Shown: positions 25,512 to 36,129 of the stretch, piece after piece | Layout of the letters: each line of letters starts with the position of its first letter | Numbering within the stretch: position 1 is the first letter of the stretch | Position numbers and translations under genes: made by a program | Notes under the pieces: generated by a model | The model's database searches: none | What the model was told of the DNA's origin: nothing | The model's input: the letters and a program-made list of their open reading frames with translations, nothing else | Assembly: GCA_002633005.1 (NCBI GenBank) | Contig: NMRA01000005.1 | Location: 1,603,048-1,667,047, forward strand | From: Phoronis australis | Taxonomy: Eukaryota; Phoronida; Phoronidae | Direction of reading: 5' to 3' | DNA: 64,000 nt

Positions 25512-28500
25512 TCAGTTGACTTCATCGTTAACACTGTCATACCTGTCTTCCAAATCACACATTACACCTTGCATTGTAATGGACACTCCTGCCCTCTCTG
25601 GAGCAAGCCGTGAAATGCTGGCCTAAAACACATTCAACAACCACTCATTAGAACACGAATTTCTCAACTTACAAATAAACAAGAGGTACGATGTCATAAA
25701 CTATGTATAAAGTGTCTAGTGAACAAAAGCCATCCATTCTTATACAAACATGACAGGAAGATAATTAAGAAAATGACATTTAAGGCACAAAATATCATTC
25801 TAGTGTGTTTCTAACATGTTCAAGGCAGAATATGAAACTTGAAAAACATGGGAAAAATAAACGTCCTTACTTTCCCAAAGCAGTGATACGCAATGCAAAT
25901 TAAATTTCAACCTAACAAAACTAGTTCTTTAGAATGATTTTGTTATCAGCTACCTAATTGGCTTGAAAATGATTTGACTTCAAAGTACATTGTTAAAAAA
26001 GCACAAGACAAAAAACTTCCCTCTTAACACTATAACAATAAGCAGATTCTTACATAAAAGCAAAAACAAAGAAATTGGTTAATGTGATTTTAACACAGTT
26101 AGGGCGAAAATTCAAAATTATTACAATTAAACTTCCGGAAATTATCAAATTGTTCCGTAATATTTGACAATTAAGAAATTTACAATAATTATGTGTCTAA
26201 ACTGATGGGAATGCTTTCTTTAAGAGAAAATTTCACAATTCACTGTAAAACAACGAATGAAGTAAGTTCAGCATACCAGCCAAAGTGTAGGCACTTTATC
26301 TCACAGAGAGCTAGTTCACTGTCTAATGGACAAACCTTGGCGTGTATATCACTTGATGCCATGTAACCTATGCACATACTCTGTGTACTGTGACCCCAGA
26401 CTAGTTCTGCTTTACCAGGTGTGTCGAGGCGCACAGCTAGAACTCCTGCATAACGTTTGGAAACTCCTTGCAAAAACCTGGAAGCTGAAAATGTTTACTC
26501 CATTACAAACAATGAAAAATGACGTGACATGGTAACAGATTAGTTACTTCCACCAAAAACACCACTCATTACCTCCACCAAGGAAATAATTCATGTTCGG
26601 CATATGTCCCGAGTAAAATACACGCGTCACAAATTTGTTACCAGAGATGAAAAGGAGACCGAGTATGACAAAATAAGGTCATTTATCAAATGGTAGAATA
26701 CAAATACAAAGAATACGGGTGAAAATAAGATACAATACATAAAATATAATCTATGGTAAGATGGGCAATAAAACGCACAACACAGAAGAACGAGAATGTG
26801 CCAAAAGTGATGAGAGGTAGCGGGTGGGTAAACATGACATGTTTAGACAATAAATCTATGTAGCTGACACAAGGCAATAGAACTGAAACATGTGAAATAC
26901 AAAAAAGGACAGTCATCACCCTGTAAGAGTTGGGAGCTGACCAAACTCAAGGCACATGATAACATAGACCAGTTAGAAGGCAGGGAATAAATGTTGTGTA
27001 CCCTTGCACAAAAGATAAGTGACCCAGTTTGAATTGAGGAAAAAGAGGGGTGTAAAATAGAGTCTCTATGCTCACATAAATATATTTTAACAAGTGAAAT
27101 ACCATTTATGTTCGGCATACGTCCCGAGTACAATACGTTATTGCTTATTTCATTTTCTTACTCGTTTCTGCTAAGAACTGCAATAGGTAATGTACGTTTT
27201 TTTTGCAATCCAGGATTAAGACTTTTGCACAGCTTAGGGCACAATGGGCAAACCACAATGCTTAAACAGAGTTCTAAACTATTTGAGTGCTATCCAGTTG
27301 TGACGTAATTGGACAACAAGAGACATTTCCATTATAATAGTTATCTAAGGCTGCGTTACTTGAAGAATCACAATAATTATGTACGAAAAGCACATAAAAT
27401 CTTACTAAGGAAGTCATCTTTGAAAGACTTGCTTAAGCCTAAAGATGAACTTTCAGCAATTTGAATCTGCTGTGCACAAGTTTTGGCAAGTAAGGTCTTA
27501 AGTATGTGTTCCCCACAGCCAGAAGTGGACACAGCAATCCCAGGTAGACAGTCACTCATGTTATCAGCCCAACAGCCACTACCATAACAACCAGCCTGAA
27601 ATAATTAATAGTGACCAAATGAAAAAACAGCCTGAAATAACCAATACACAACCCCCAAATACAAAAGATGATATCAGAGAACATTTCAAAAAGCAAGAGT
27701 CTTTCACATTGGCGAGAAACAGAACATCACAATACAGCAATACAAGGTTCTGGCTTGTGTTTTACGTGAACACAGATTAACTCACCAACCAAGAATAGAC
27801 GTTGCTGAAAGTGACAGGTTGGCTGAATTTATTTATGTGATTTAAGGGAATGTATTCAAAAGCTGCCTATTGCATTGCTGCCATTGGAGTTAGCTTTCCA
27901 CCCAAATTTGACAAGACTAGCAGCACATTATTTCCACTTCTAGGCCGAGGTTTTAATTTCCGAACTCTGGCTTGACTCAAGACTCGAATATTACAAATTT
28001 GTAAGCACTTGTTAATTTTCAAGTTGAGTTTCGAGTACAAAGTTTAGATCCAGGTATCTGATCCTTGACCTACACAAGTCATGTGTATATTATTTAAAAC
28101 GTGCTCAACTTGTAAGCTCTTGGTCTCAGAGAACACAATCCTTGTCAAGTATATTCAGCAACAGCCATGAATGAGATCCATAAGGCAAGTCTTGCAAGAC
28201 CACACAAGATCCCACTAAAAGCAAAAGATCTTGCTAGGATTTCGCGATTAAGCTTACAGTCTTACTACCATACACTAGAAAAATGGCTACCATAACAGAA
28301 CTGTACAAGAAAATACAAATGTGGATCATGCTGAATCACAGATCATTAACTGTTGGCACAGTAGAATAGAAACTGTATAAAAAGAACAGATGTTGAATGA
28401 AATTAGATATTCTTTGTAGTATTTGACCTTTTCCAGTGCATTATGAGCCTCAGTAGCGAAATAAATGTGAAGTCCAAAAGTGTTGTTCATGCTGAGAATT

Positions 28501-31500
28501 ACGGTGTCGAAATATTGACACACCAGAATACATGTTGAATAAAAAGGTCAAAATTTTAGAGGAAAAATACACTTAATGACCCCATGGTTGCACCAAATGA
28601 CCTAAAGTTTTGGAATTAAAATTCAAGTGCATAAATCAAACACGTGTGTAAATCTGAAGTGTCTAGTTCAAAATTTAAGTTTGCACTCAATGACCTTTGA
28701 CCCATTTTATCTGATTGGATGGCCTGATTGCTTAGTTAACTAGTGTATGTATGCTTACACCTGTGTACTGAAATTGGAAAGAATTTCTTGAAAATATAAG
28801 ACCAATAACATTTTGAAAAATAGATGAGAATCACAGTTATCTAATTTCAAGTCTAGCTAAAAATCTTAGTTTGCACTCAATGACCTCCGACCTATTTAAT
28901 CTGATAGGATGACCTAATTACTTAAAAAGTTATCCACTTGATTGGCATGTAGACTTACACCAGTTCTGTACATTGAAAAGAATTCCTAGAAAAATGTAAG
29001 AGAAATAACATTTTGAAAATTAGATGACCTTTGCACCTATTGGCCACTCATGATGTATTATGGGTAAAAAATATATTTAATTTATAAAATTTATGGACGG
29101 CTCAAACATTCTTGGAAAGTTTAAAAATTGAAAGCTGAGTCGTTTGAGAGTTCTTAAGCTCTAGAAAAGGTCGGAAAGAAAAATAATAATAACAAAATGA
29201 TAAAAATCTGAGAATAACAAGAATCTGCACGTAACATCATGTTACTGTAATTACTGGGGAAAAGGATCTGTAAACACACTGTTATAAATTCAGAAGCCAA
29301 GATGGTCTCACTACAAGTGCCTCATGGGTGACTAGCACTTCAGATTCTCAATGTCACACCTGTAACTCACCTGGCCAACCCTACCAGACTGCTTCAGCAG
29401 CACCCCTCCACTTGACACACCAGCAGCCATGTTACCATGGCAATCAATACACACACAACCTACAGTATCAAGTAGTTCACTATCCTGTGAGCTCGCTTGT
29501 TGATCAGACACTGATGCATTAAGAAGCTTGAGTGCTTTCTTGTGAGACTTACGTGACGCACCTAGAGTGATAGCAATGATATAAAAGCAACACCAGTAAC
29601 AATAAAAGAGACTTCAATCCACTTTTGTTTCCAAGATTGCTGTGGCACAAATATGATGTGCTTGTTGAAGTAATCATAGTTCATTATTTTTTAATGTGAA
29701 GTTGGTAATATAGTGACATTTTCATTGTTCTGCAAAAGCGTAATGTCTGCCTGACGAGGAAAATTTACTCATCTACTGTTGGGATGTGTTTAATGCAACT
29801 CAAAACAGAGTACACATTCACACTCCAATTATTGGCCAACTAAATTTAATTCACGACAAATAATCTTAAATATTAAGGAAATCATATTGAAAATTGAATT
29901 TCTGATTACAACATAGAACAGGTACAAGACCCAAACTTAGTGATTTAGCACCAACCTGTCACCATGCTTGAGTCAGCACAACAGTTGAAGCCTTGATCCT
30001 GTGCAAACCATAGTGCTCCTTGTCCAACAACTAAACTGAAATTTGAAAATAACACCACATTCATTTCTTTGAAGTTACAGTCTTAGTCAGTGCAAAAACA
30101 TTTAAAAAAGAAAACCACTTTCGAGAGAAAATGGTAATTAGAAGCAATTAAATCAGCCCCGTTTCCTTTAATTTGCAATCTTGTAATAACTACCATTGCA
30201 ATTGCACAAAGTCAATAAAAAGTGAGAGGAGTCCACTCATCAAAAGCAAGGAAGCCAGAAAATCAGACATTTAGCCTCAAATCTTAAGCAAAAATCAGTG
30301 AATCGTTGATGCAAACTGCTATATAAGAAACATGATCACAAAAATCATTGAATCCTTGACTTAAACTGCTATATTACGCACATGAACACAAAAATCATGC
30401 ATACAAACAGAAAGTCATTCCCATGAACATAAATCATCAGCACACTAAGGTTTTGTGTGGATGATTCATAATTCTTCACTTATTTCCCACAGAAATTATT
30501 GCCACGATTGCAATTTAAATTCATACTTTTGCTAAGACTGGTTGCTTTGCTGCAAACTTTGGGACACTTTACCAACTGTTGTTTTATAACACCTCCACAC
30601 TACAAACCAAGATAACAATAGACCAAAATCACTGTGCGAGTAATATTAGTTGCAAAATTGACAAAACAAAATTTTACTTGTCGGCCATATTGCGTGCTGA
30701 ATAAGTGAATAATTACTGTCAATTTGTGCATGAAAATATTTGCTGTTCTGATGAGTGATGAATGATTTTTCCACACATGGTGTTGCTATGTGTATGTATG
30801 ACTTAACAGTGACGTGAATGATTCAGTGGTGTCTACAGATGACTCAAGGTTTGTGTGCATAATTGCCTGGTACCCTTGAAACTAAGATGTCCAGTGTGTT
30901 GTCTAGTAACACAGTAATTCTTTACTTACTTAGCACACAATATGGCTGACAAATGCTATAATTCAATTTTGTAAAATTCAAAATATTTATTTTATGCTTT
31001 TTGTCTCCGTGATAGCTTTTTACACTCTTGAATATGTTACATGTTGTTCTTTTGTACAGTGGGCCTATGGCCTTTATTACAGAAATAAGTTGAATTTCAC
31101 CAAAAAAGTAACAAATAAATACATAATGGTCTGTTACAAGGAAGGACTGTAGTGTGCAGATGTCATAAATCAACGTTTGTTGAAATTATCAGTAATTGCA
31201 AAAAGTTTACCATCTTGCCAATAATTATTGTTGTGTAAAATAAGTGGATGATTTGCATATCTTCCCTATTCGTACACACCATGGTGGCACTCGTCCTATT
31301 CTGTTGTCTTTCTGTTGTTGCTTGTGCAAGACTGCCTTGGCCACCTCCACCGGGTTCTGTATGTTGGACAAGGCTCCCACACCTGCCCACAGCAAGTTGC
31401 ACCCATCCATCAGGCTGGCATCACACTCTACATGGCCCCCTAGTGTTAGATTTGACCCTCTTCCAGCATTAGTCAACGGAGAGTCCTGAAATGGCAGGAA

Positions 31501-34500
31501 CGGCAAATTTAACAAGACAAACACCAACAATTATTACAAACTCTAAAGCGAACATTAAACACTCAGGTGTTAACAAGTTACCTCTGGGAACAAAGTGTGG
31601 GGTGAGAGAATCAATACAGATCGCCATACATGGCTCCAGCAATGGTGGGAGGTTCTAATTTCTAAGGATCTACCACCAATCGCTGGGCCCCCAGCAACCA
31701 AGCAGATGATTGGGAAGTGCACCTCTTACACCACCTAGTGTCAACGAACAGATTGGGGGTCATCATCGAAAGGTTCTCTATCAATGTTCCCTTAGATTTT
31801 AGCTGTGAGTATGGTTTAAACTTTGTTCCTATGTCGTTAGCACACCAGCTTAGCTTTCATAGTCATAAATTACCTCTAGTATCTTTACAGCATTGGCTAC
31901 TCCGTCCACTGCAGACAAACCTTCTCTCAGTTGCTTCATTACCTAGACATAATAAAAAAAAATGTGTCACAATAAAAATGACAAATCCTAGTTTGCAATG
32001 AGTGGAACAGAAACCCTTGACACAAACATTAGGATGATATTGAAATTGTCAAGCAAATATGAATAAAGAATCTGTAAACTCAAAGATATTGTTACTGTTT
32101 ATACTGCTTTGGTGGAAATTATAATTATCTCATTGCCTGAAACACTATGGCTCATACATGAGTTTATTCCCAAACAACAGATAAGCTCGTAGATGTATGG
32201 AAAAACTCTCCAACTTGGGGCAGTCTCTAGAATTTGGGACACGGAAACTCCCTAATAAAATTAATTTTATACATTCTATAATTTAGGACAAGGGCAATTT
32301 TGGCATTCACCATATTCCTAAAATTTCTACGACGTGTTTTCGATCTACAGAGCTGGTAACTTTGGCCGTCTTTCAGGTGATTCTTGAATTTAGGACAGCC
32401 AATATTGGCTATTTCCAGAATTTGAGGCAAGCTCCAACCTTGAACAAAATAATTTATTTTTCAATGTCGCAAATTTGAGAATTATTACCATAATTGTTCC
32501 TTTTACAGATTAAGAACTATTCCTCACAAGCAACAGTCACTGTTCTACTTCCATTGTTAAGTGAGTGGGTAAACTTTTAGCAACCTCTACTAACTGCATT
32601 TACCTGTTTACAAGCCCGTTTACACAATAACTTGTATTGAGGTTCTCGTGATGGTGAATGGAAACCAGCACCTATAAAACAATCAAATTTATAACATGTG
32701 AGATCATGTTGTCACTTAGAATGTTTTGAACACGATCGCATACATGCAATGAATTTGACTAACTTCACACCCTGGTAATGAAATGACTGGCTCACACACA
32801 TTTGCTACCCCTATGGTTCCAAAGAAACTTTTGATGAAAAATGCTGTTGTTCTAAAAAATCAAGACTAAATTTTTAAATTTTCTAACCTTGTCATAATCC
32901 TGTGTAATATCCAGCACAGGTAGACACGCACGCACGTACACACACACACAACTAATACAGTTTCACGATTATCGGAAACAGTGAATAACAACCGACTTTA
33001 AACCAGAAGCAATTATAACTTGCCACAGTTTTTTCACCAAGAACATTACCAACACATTTATTTTAAAATATGTTTTTGTCTCTTTTGGTTAAGTCTGATG
33101 AATATGAAATTTAATTAGAACTTGCCACCCACCAATAGCTCAAAGCCTATTGTATTAGGTCATCATTAAATGCAAGATGACGCTTTAGGAGTCATTTTTT
33201 TCCAATTTTCAATTTGCGAAGCCATTAAGCTCCATATTCTTTTGGTCTGTACCATTATGAAATTGGGTATATGGATGGATCTCTTCAAAAGCTATAGAAA
33301 AGTGTTGACTTATTGGTGAAATTATAATAACCTAGTATGATACGCGTCACATGATTAGCAATAGGAAATGATGGAATATCCTGTTACTCAGACTGTGTCA
33401 TGTTTTCTAGTGTGACGGGAGCGCCGTCTATTGATGGAGTCGTGAGTAATGACGAGTCGTCAGTTGAGTTACAGAAGCTAGAGTGCGCTATTATATTCTA
33501 AAGGGGTGTAACATGGTCAATTCCTTATTTGGTACTCCGATGACGAAATTTTTAGTTGCATTTTGATTGGTTTTTACGTTTACATTTAAACTTGAGACCC
33601 CTATTTTAGCGTAATTTGGAACATTCGCGGTGCGAATATGCCTATAAAAATGGGCCCCTCACGCTAAAACTTTGGATTCTGCCGGGTTTCGACTCTATCC
33701 GCAACCAAGCAAACTAACTGTTTGGGCCTTTTGAATTTGGACTTTAACGTTTTGTTTGTAAATTCTTTGAATTATAAGTCAAAGCTGCGATGTCGACAGA
33801 AGTTAGCGATGAGTTGTAAGTTTGTAGATTTGTATTTCATATTTATAGTGCTTAATAAACTGAGTATATTTATCTTCTTCTCTCTTGTTTCACTCTCTAG
33901 AAGTTGTCACCATGGTTCTCTCGTATGCGATTCGAACGAGTGAAAAAGTACACAACGCTGCATATATTTTTGTCGGCTACGAACAGTCTACATTTTAGAT
34001 CAGTGCTGGTCGCTCCACCGATTCCCGTTACACTAGGAACACTTTTTTTACTGTCACATCATCTTATTCGGTCATGGTTATTAGCTTCCTGTATCACCCA
34101 TCTACTGCATAGTTCAACATTTCTGCTTTGTTCAGTCCCATGCAAGTATTTGACACAAGATATTCTTGATATGTTATCTGAATATTACAGAAATGACCGC
34201 AATTTTCACCCAGAACGATTACTAAGTATTAGCTAGACATTTTTTTGACATTCACAAGTCTTTCTCAGTGTCATAATGAGCGGCTGATTAAAGCAGTCTG
34301 TGCCGTGGTAAATGTCTTGCCTGGCTTAAGATAGACAGTGATCATCATCTCTAGCTGGCCCAGTAGAGATGGAAGCTAATTTTCAGTGAATTATGCCTCA
34401 CACTGACTAAAGCATCAAAGCCACATTGTTTTAATACCTTTTGCACATAGGGGTACACTTTAGGAGGTTGTCGATGTATTCAACCCCTTCCAACTCGAAG

Positions 34501-35017
34501 CAATCCGTCGTTCAGTTCCCCAAATCGGTAACTCGCCATTTTTAACACCGCGCGCGACAGGTGGTATTACGTCATATACCTTGGTGTGCGCAGTGTAAAA
34601 ATAGCGAGTTACGGATTTTAGGAACTGAACGAGGGACTGCTCGAAAAAATGTTTGATAACGGGAGTATTTATTCGATTTGGAAGGAATTAAATACATCGA
34701 GGACCTCCTAGGTGTCACTCTATGCGCAAAGGTATTTTTAACGTGATTGATGTTTTAGTCAGTGTGAGACATAATTCGCCGAAAAGCTTCCAGCATATGA
34801 GGCTCCTATAGGAGCTCCACCATCTCTACTGGGCCAGCTTAAGAGATGGCGATCACTGTCTAAGCTTCAGAGCCGAGTTTAGGCTTGGGTTGAGACAAAA
34901 TTGACAGACAAGTCACAAATGCAAAATGGAACTCAAACTCAAATTCAAAGTCAAACCGATGAAGTAAATACCTGAATGGACTGCTATGAATGCCAGGAAT
35001 TTGTTAGAGTCGTTCAT
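25512..35017 (-). CDS. TASP1: TASP1, taspase-1 threonine endopeptidase, complete in 9 exons
   Basis: Exons in transcript order: 35017-34972, 32671-32604, 31942-31874, 31485-31280, 30035-29956, 29561-29371, 27595-27406, 26484-26336, 25622-25512. All are GT-AG with consistent phases and add to 1,110 nt, 369 residues (human 420; the difference is mainly at the N-terminus and the loop before the cleavage site). It belongs to the Ntn-hydrolase asparaginase 2 family and self-cleaves before a threonine that becomes the nucleophile: here Thr189 in LLDTVGCVC. Other conserved blocks: HSGAGFHSP, CKRACKQ, DSPLTNAGRGSNL, ECDASLMDG, GALSNIQNPV, VSSGGVLLKQSGRVGQ, GCWADN, VSTSGCGEH, STQSMCIGYM. In animals it cuts MLL-family proteins and TFIIA in the nucleus. 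The start at 35017 gives MNDSNKFLAFIAVHSGAG, directly into the fold. It is divergent from SDHAF1 and next to NDUFAF5, as in humans. Confidence 0.96.
28665..29050 (+). repeat. ~185-bp tandem duplication in a TASP1 intron
   Basis: Two consecutive copies share TTAGTTTGCACTCAATGACC-type sequence, then TCTGAT(T/A)GGATG, ACTTACACC, and AATAACATTTTGAAAA, all in order. The copies differ at many positions, so the duplication is not recent. Intron between TASP1 exons 6 and 7. Confidence 0.75.
29371..29561 (-). CDS. TASP1: TASP1 exon 6, with the autocleavage Asp-Thr site
   Basis: 191 nt, acceptor TCTAG, donor GTGAGT. It encodes the variable lysine- and serine-rich loop (ASRKSHKKALKLLNASVSD) followed by the cleavage site: DSELLD ends the alpha subunit and TVGCVC starts the beta subunit, with Thr189 as the nucleophile. 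The SSGG segment that supports the active site follows. All catalytic features are intact, so the enzyme is expected to be active. Confidence 0.9.
33411..33900 (+). mobile_element. Possible solo LTR-like element
   Basis: Begins TGTGACGGGAGCGCC and has a TATA box (TATAAAA at 33643), a polyadenylation-like AATAAA near 33854, and a T/C-rich end. TCTAG flanks the start and also occurs at the far end. These are the parts of an LTR in the right order, but the end is not a clean CA and no second LTR, primer-binding site or coding interior is seen. It lies in the first intron of TASP1. Confidence 0.3.
34323..34870. mobile_element. 548-bp fold-back (inverted-repeat) element
   Basis: The two halves are imperfect reverse complements over nearly their whole length, with arms of about 250 bp meeting near 34575. 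Matching arm segments include TAGACAGTGATC, CTGGCCCAGTAGAGATGG, CTCACACTGACTAAA, TCGATGTATT, CGTTCAGTTCC and GTAACTCGC. It has no coding sequence and is typical of a fold-back or miniature inverted-repeat element. It sits in TASP1 intron 1, about 100 bp from the exon 1 donor. Confidence 0.85.
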
Positions 35018-35259
35018 TTCCTCCAAAGTATTTTTCGATCACCAGCGGGTTGCAGTTGGACACGGAACCTTTGGGTAAATAAGCAGAATAAGTAGACAGG
35101 TGCAGTCAGAAATGTGCTTGGCCCAGTTTCTTGAGAGCGCCATCTAACGACAAGTTACTTCAACTCCCCACAACAATGTCAAAAGCAATAGCGACTGGAG
35201 AAAAATACAAGTTTTTGCTGAAAATTACTCCCATCGTAATAGTAATTGTCCAGCATTAN

Positions 35260-35260
35260 T
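35260..35260. other. Single N
   Basis: An isolated ambiguous base in the TASP1-SDHAF1 intergenic region. Unlike the N at 12684, no duplicated sequence is seen around it, so it may be a base ambiguity or a contig join without overlap. Confidence 0.9.
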
Positions 35261-35339
35261 GGCAAACAATAAAAAATAAGGACGATTGATACAATGATAA
35301 ATTACGATGTAAACTCTTCAAATATGACATAAGCAATGA

Positions 35340-35480
35340 ATGTGTAAAGCAGCCGATACCCCGCCGTTCACGTCACTGACACATCAGCCAATCAGCGATC
35401 GCTTTCAGAATTCAGTGTTTTGACCATGAATTCGAATTGGCTTTAGTTTGGCACGCAAGTCAGGCAAATGGGAGTTTTAT
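35340..35480. promoter_or_regulatory. Candidate bidirectional promoter, TASP1 / SDHAF1-TAMM41
   Basis: The divergent start codons are 828 bp apart. This part contains a CCAAT box (CCAATCAG at 35389-35396) and a CRE-like TCACGTCA (35368-35375), next to CCGCCG. No TATA box is obvious. Both motif types are frequent in shared promoters of housekeeping genes. Transcription starts cannot be seen from sequence. Confidence 0.4.
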
Positions 35481-35591
35481 TTGTATGTTAGAACCGATTA
35501 CATGCAACATTATTTTGACTACAGTCCCCTTTTAATCTCTCTTGTATTTTTGACCCTTTCAGTTCTCTCCTACTGAAAAGCAGGGTAGGTT

Positions 35592-35678
35592 CACAGGCGT
35601 CCTCAGCTTCTGATCGTCCCCAATACACTACATATAGTATTATGTACTGGGGACGATCAGAAGCTGAGGACGCCTGTG
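35592..35678. mobile_element. 87-bp hairpin element with 8-bp target-site duplication
   Basis: Two 35-bp arms (35592-35626 and 35644-35678) are reverse complements with one mismatch around a 17-bp loop. The ends read CACAGGCG and CGCCTGTG. GGTAGGTT is present directly on both sides (35584-35591 and 35679-35686), an exact 8-bp target duplication as made by hAT-type transposases. The near-perfect arms suggest a recent insertion. It lies 166 bp upstream of the SDHAF1 start, probably in a 5' intron. Confidence 0.9.
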
Positions 35679-35844
35679 GGTAGGTTAAGAAAAAAGGGGC
35701 AAAAATACAAAATCGGCACTTTTCATCCGAACACCACCACTTTCCTGGCAATGCACGACATATACCAATATAACAATCTGAATGAAAATTTTTTTAAGCT
35801 TTTGTAACTACTGCTCCCTCTGTTGTAGGTGATCTAAACCAGTG

Positions 35845-36099
35845 ATGTCACTGCGCAGTCCCATTCAGAAAGAAGTACTGAAGCTGTACAGGCACTTACT
35901 GCGAGCTACTTGGGACAAGCCAAGTCTGAACCGTCTGGTCAGAGACAAATACCGGGAAAACGCTACCATACCCAGGAAAGACACATTCACCATAGACTTC
36001 TTGTTACGACAAGGACAGAAGCAGCTGCAGACACTTAAAGGAAAGGGAGTTCAGACGGGAGGGAGATTTTCTGTCAGAAATTCAAAACCTGATTCTTAA
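35845..36099 (+). CDS. SDHAF1: SDHAF1, succinate dehydrogenase assembly factor (LYR family)
   Basis: Uninterrupted frame of 84 residues from the ATG at 35845; an in-frame GTG just before is not a plausible start. The LYR motif is at residues 14-16 (VLKLYRHLLRA), followed by the family pattern RDKYRENATIPRKDTFTIDF and LLRQGQKQLQTLKG. The human protein has the same core plus a longer tail. SDHAF1 brings iron-sulfur clusters to the SDHB subunit during complex II assembly in the mitochondrial matrix. A good splice acceptor (CTCTGTTGTAG, ending at 35828) 16 nt before the ATG suggests a 5' untranslated intron. TAMM41 starts 30 nt after the stop, in the same frame. Confidence 0.93.
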   Translation: MSLRSPIQKEVLKLYRHLLRATWDKPSLNRLVRDKYRENATIPRKDTFTIDFLLRQGQKQLQTLKGKGVQTGGRFSVRNSKPDS

Positions 36100-36129
36100 A
36101 TTCTGAGAAGGCTCAGAAAAAGTGTAAAA

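Noticed and set aside
25512-25550. Possible further TASP1 exon after an internal GTATGA donor in the last exon
   Set aside because: Reading through gives a natural C-terminus of the expected length with a stop and a poly(A) signal 46 nt later; no convincing downstream exon was found.
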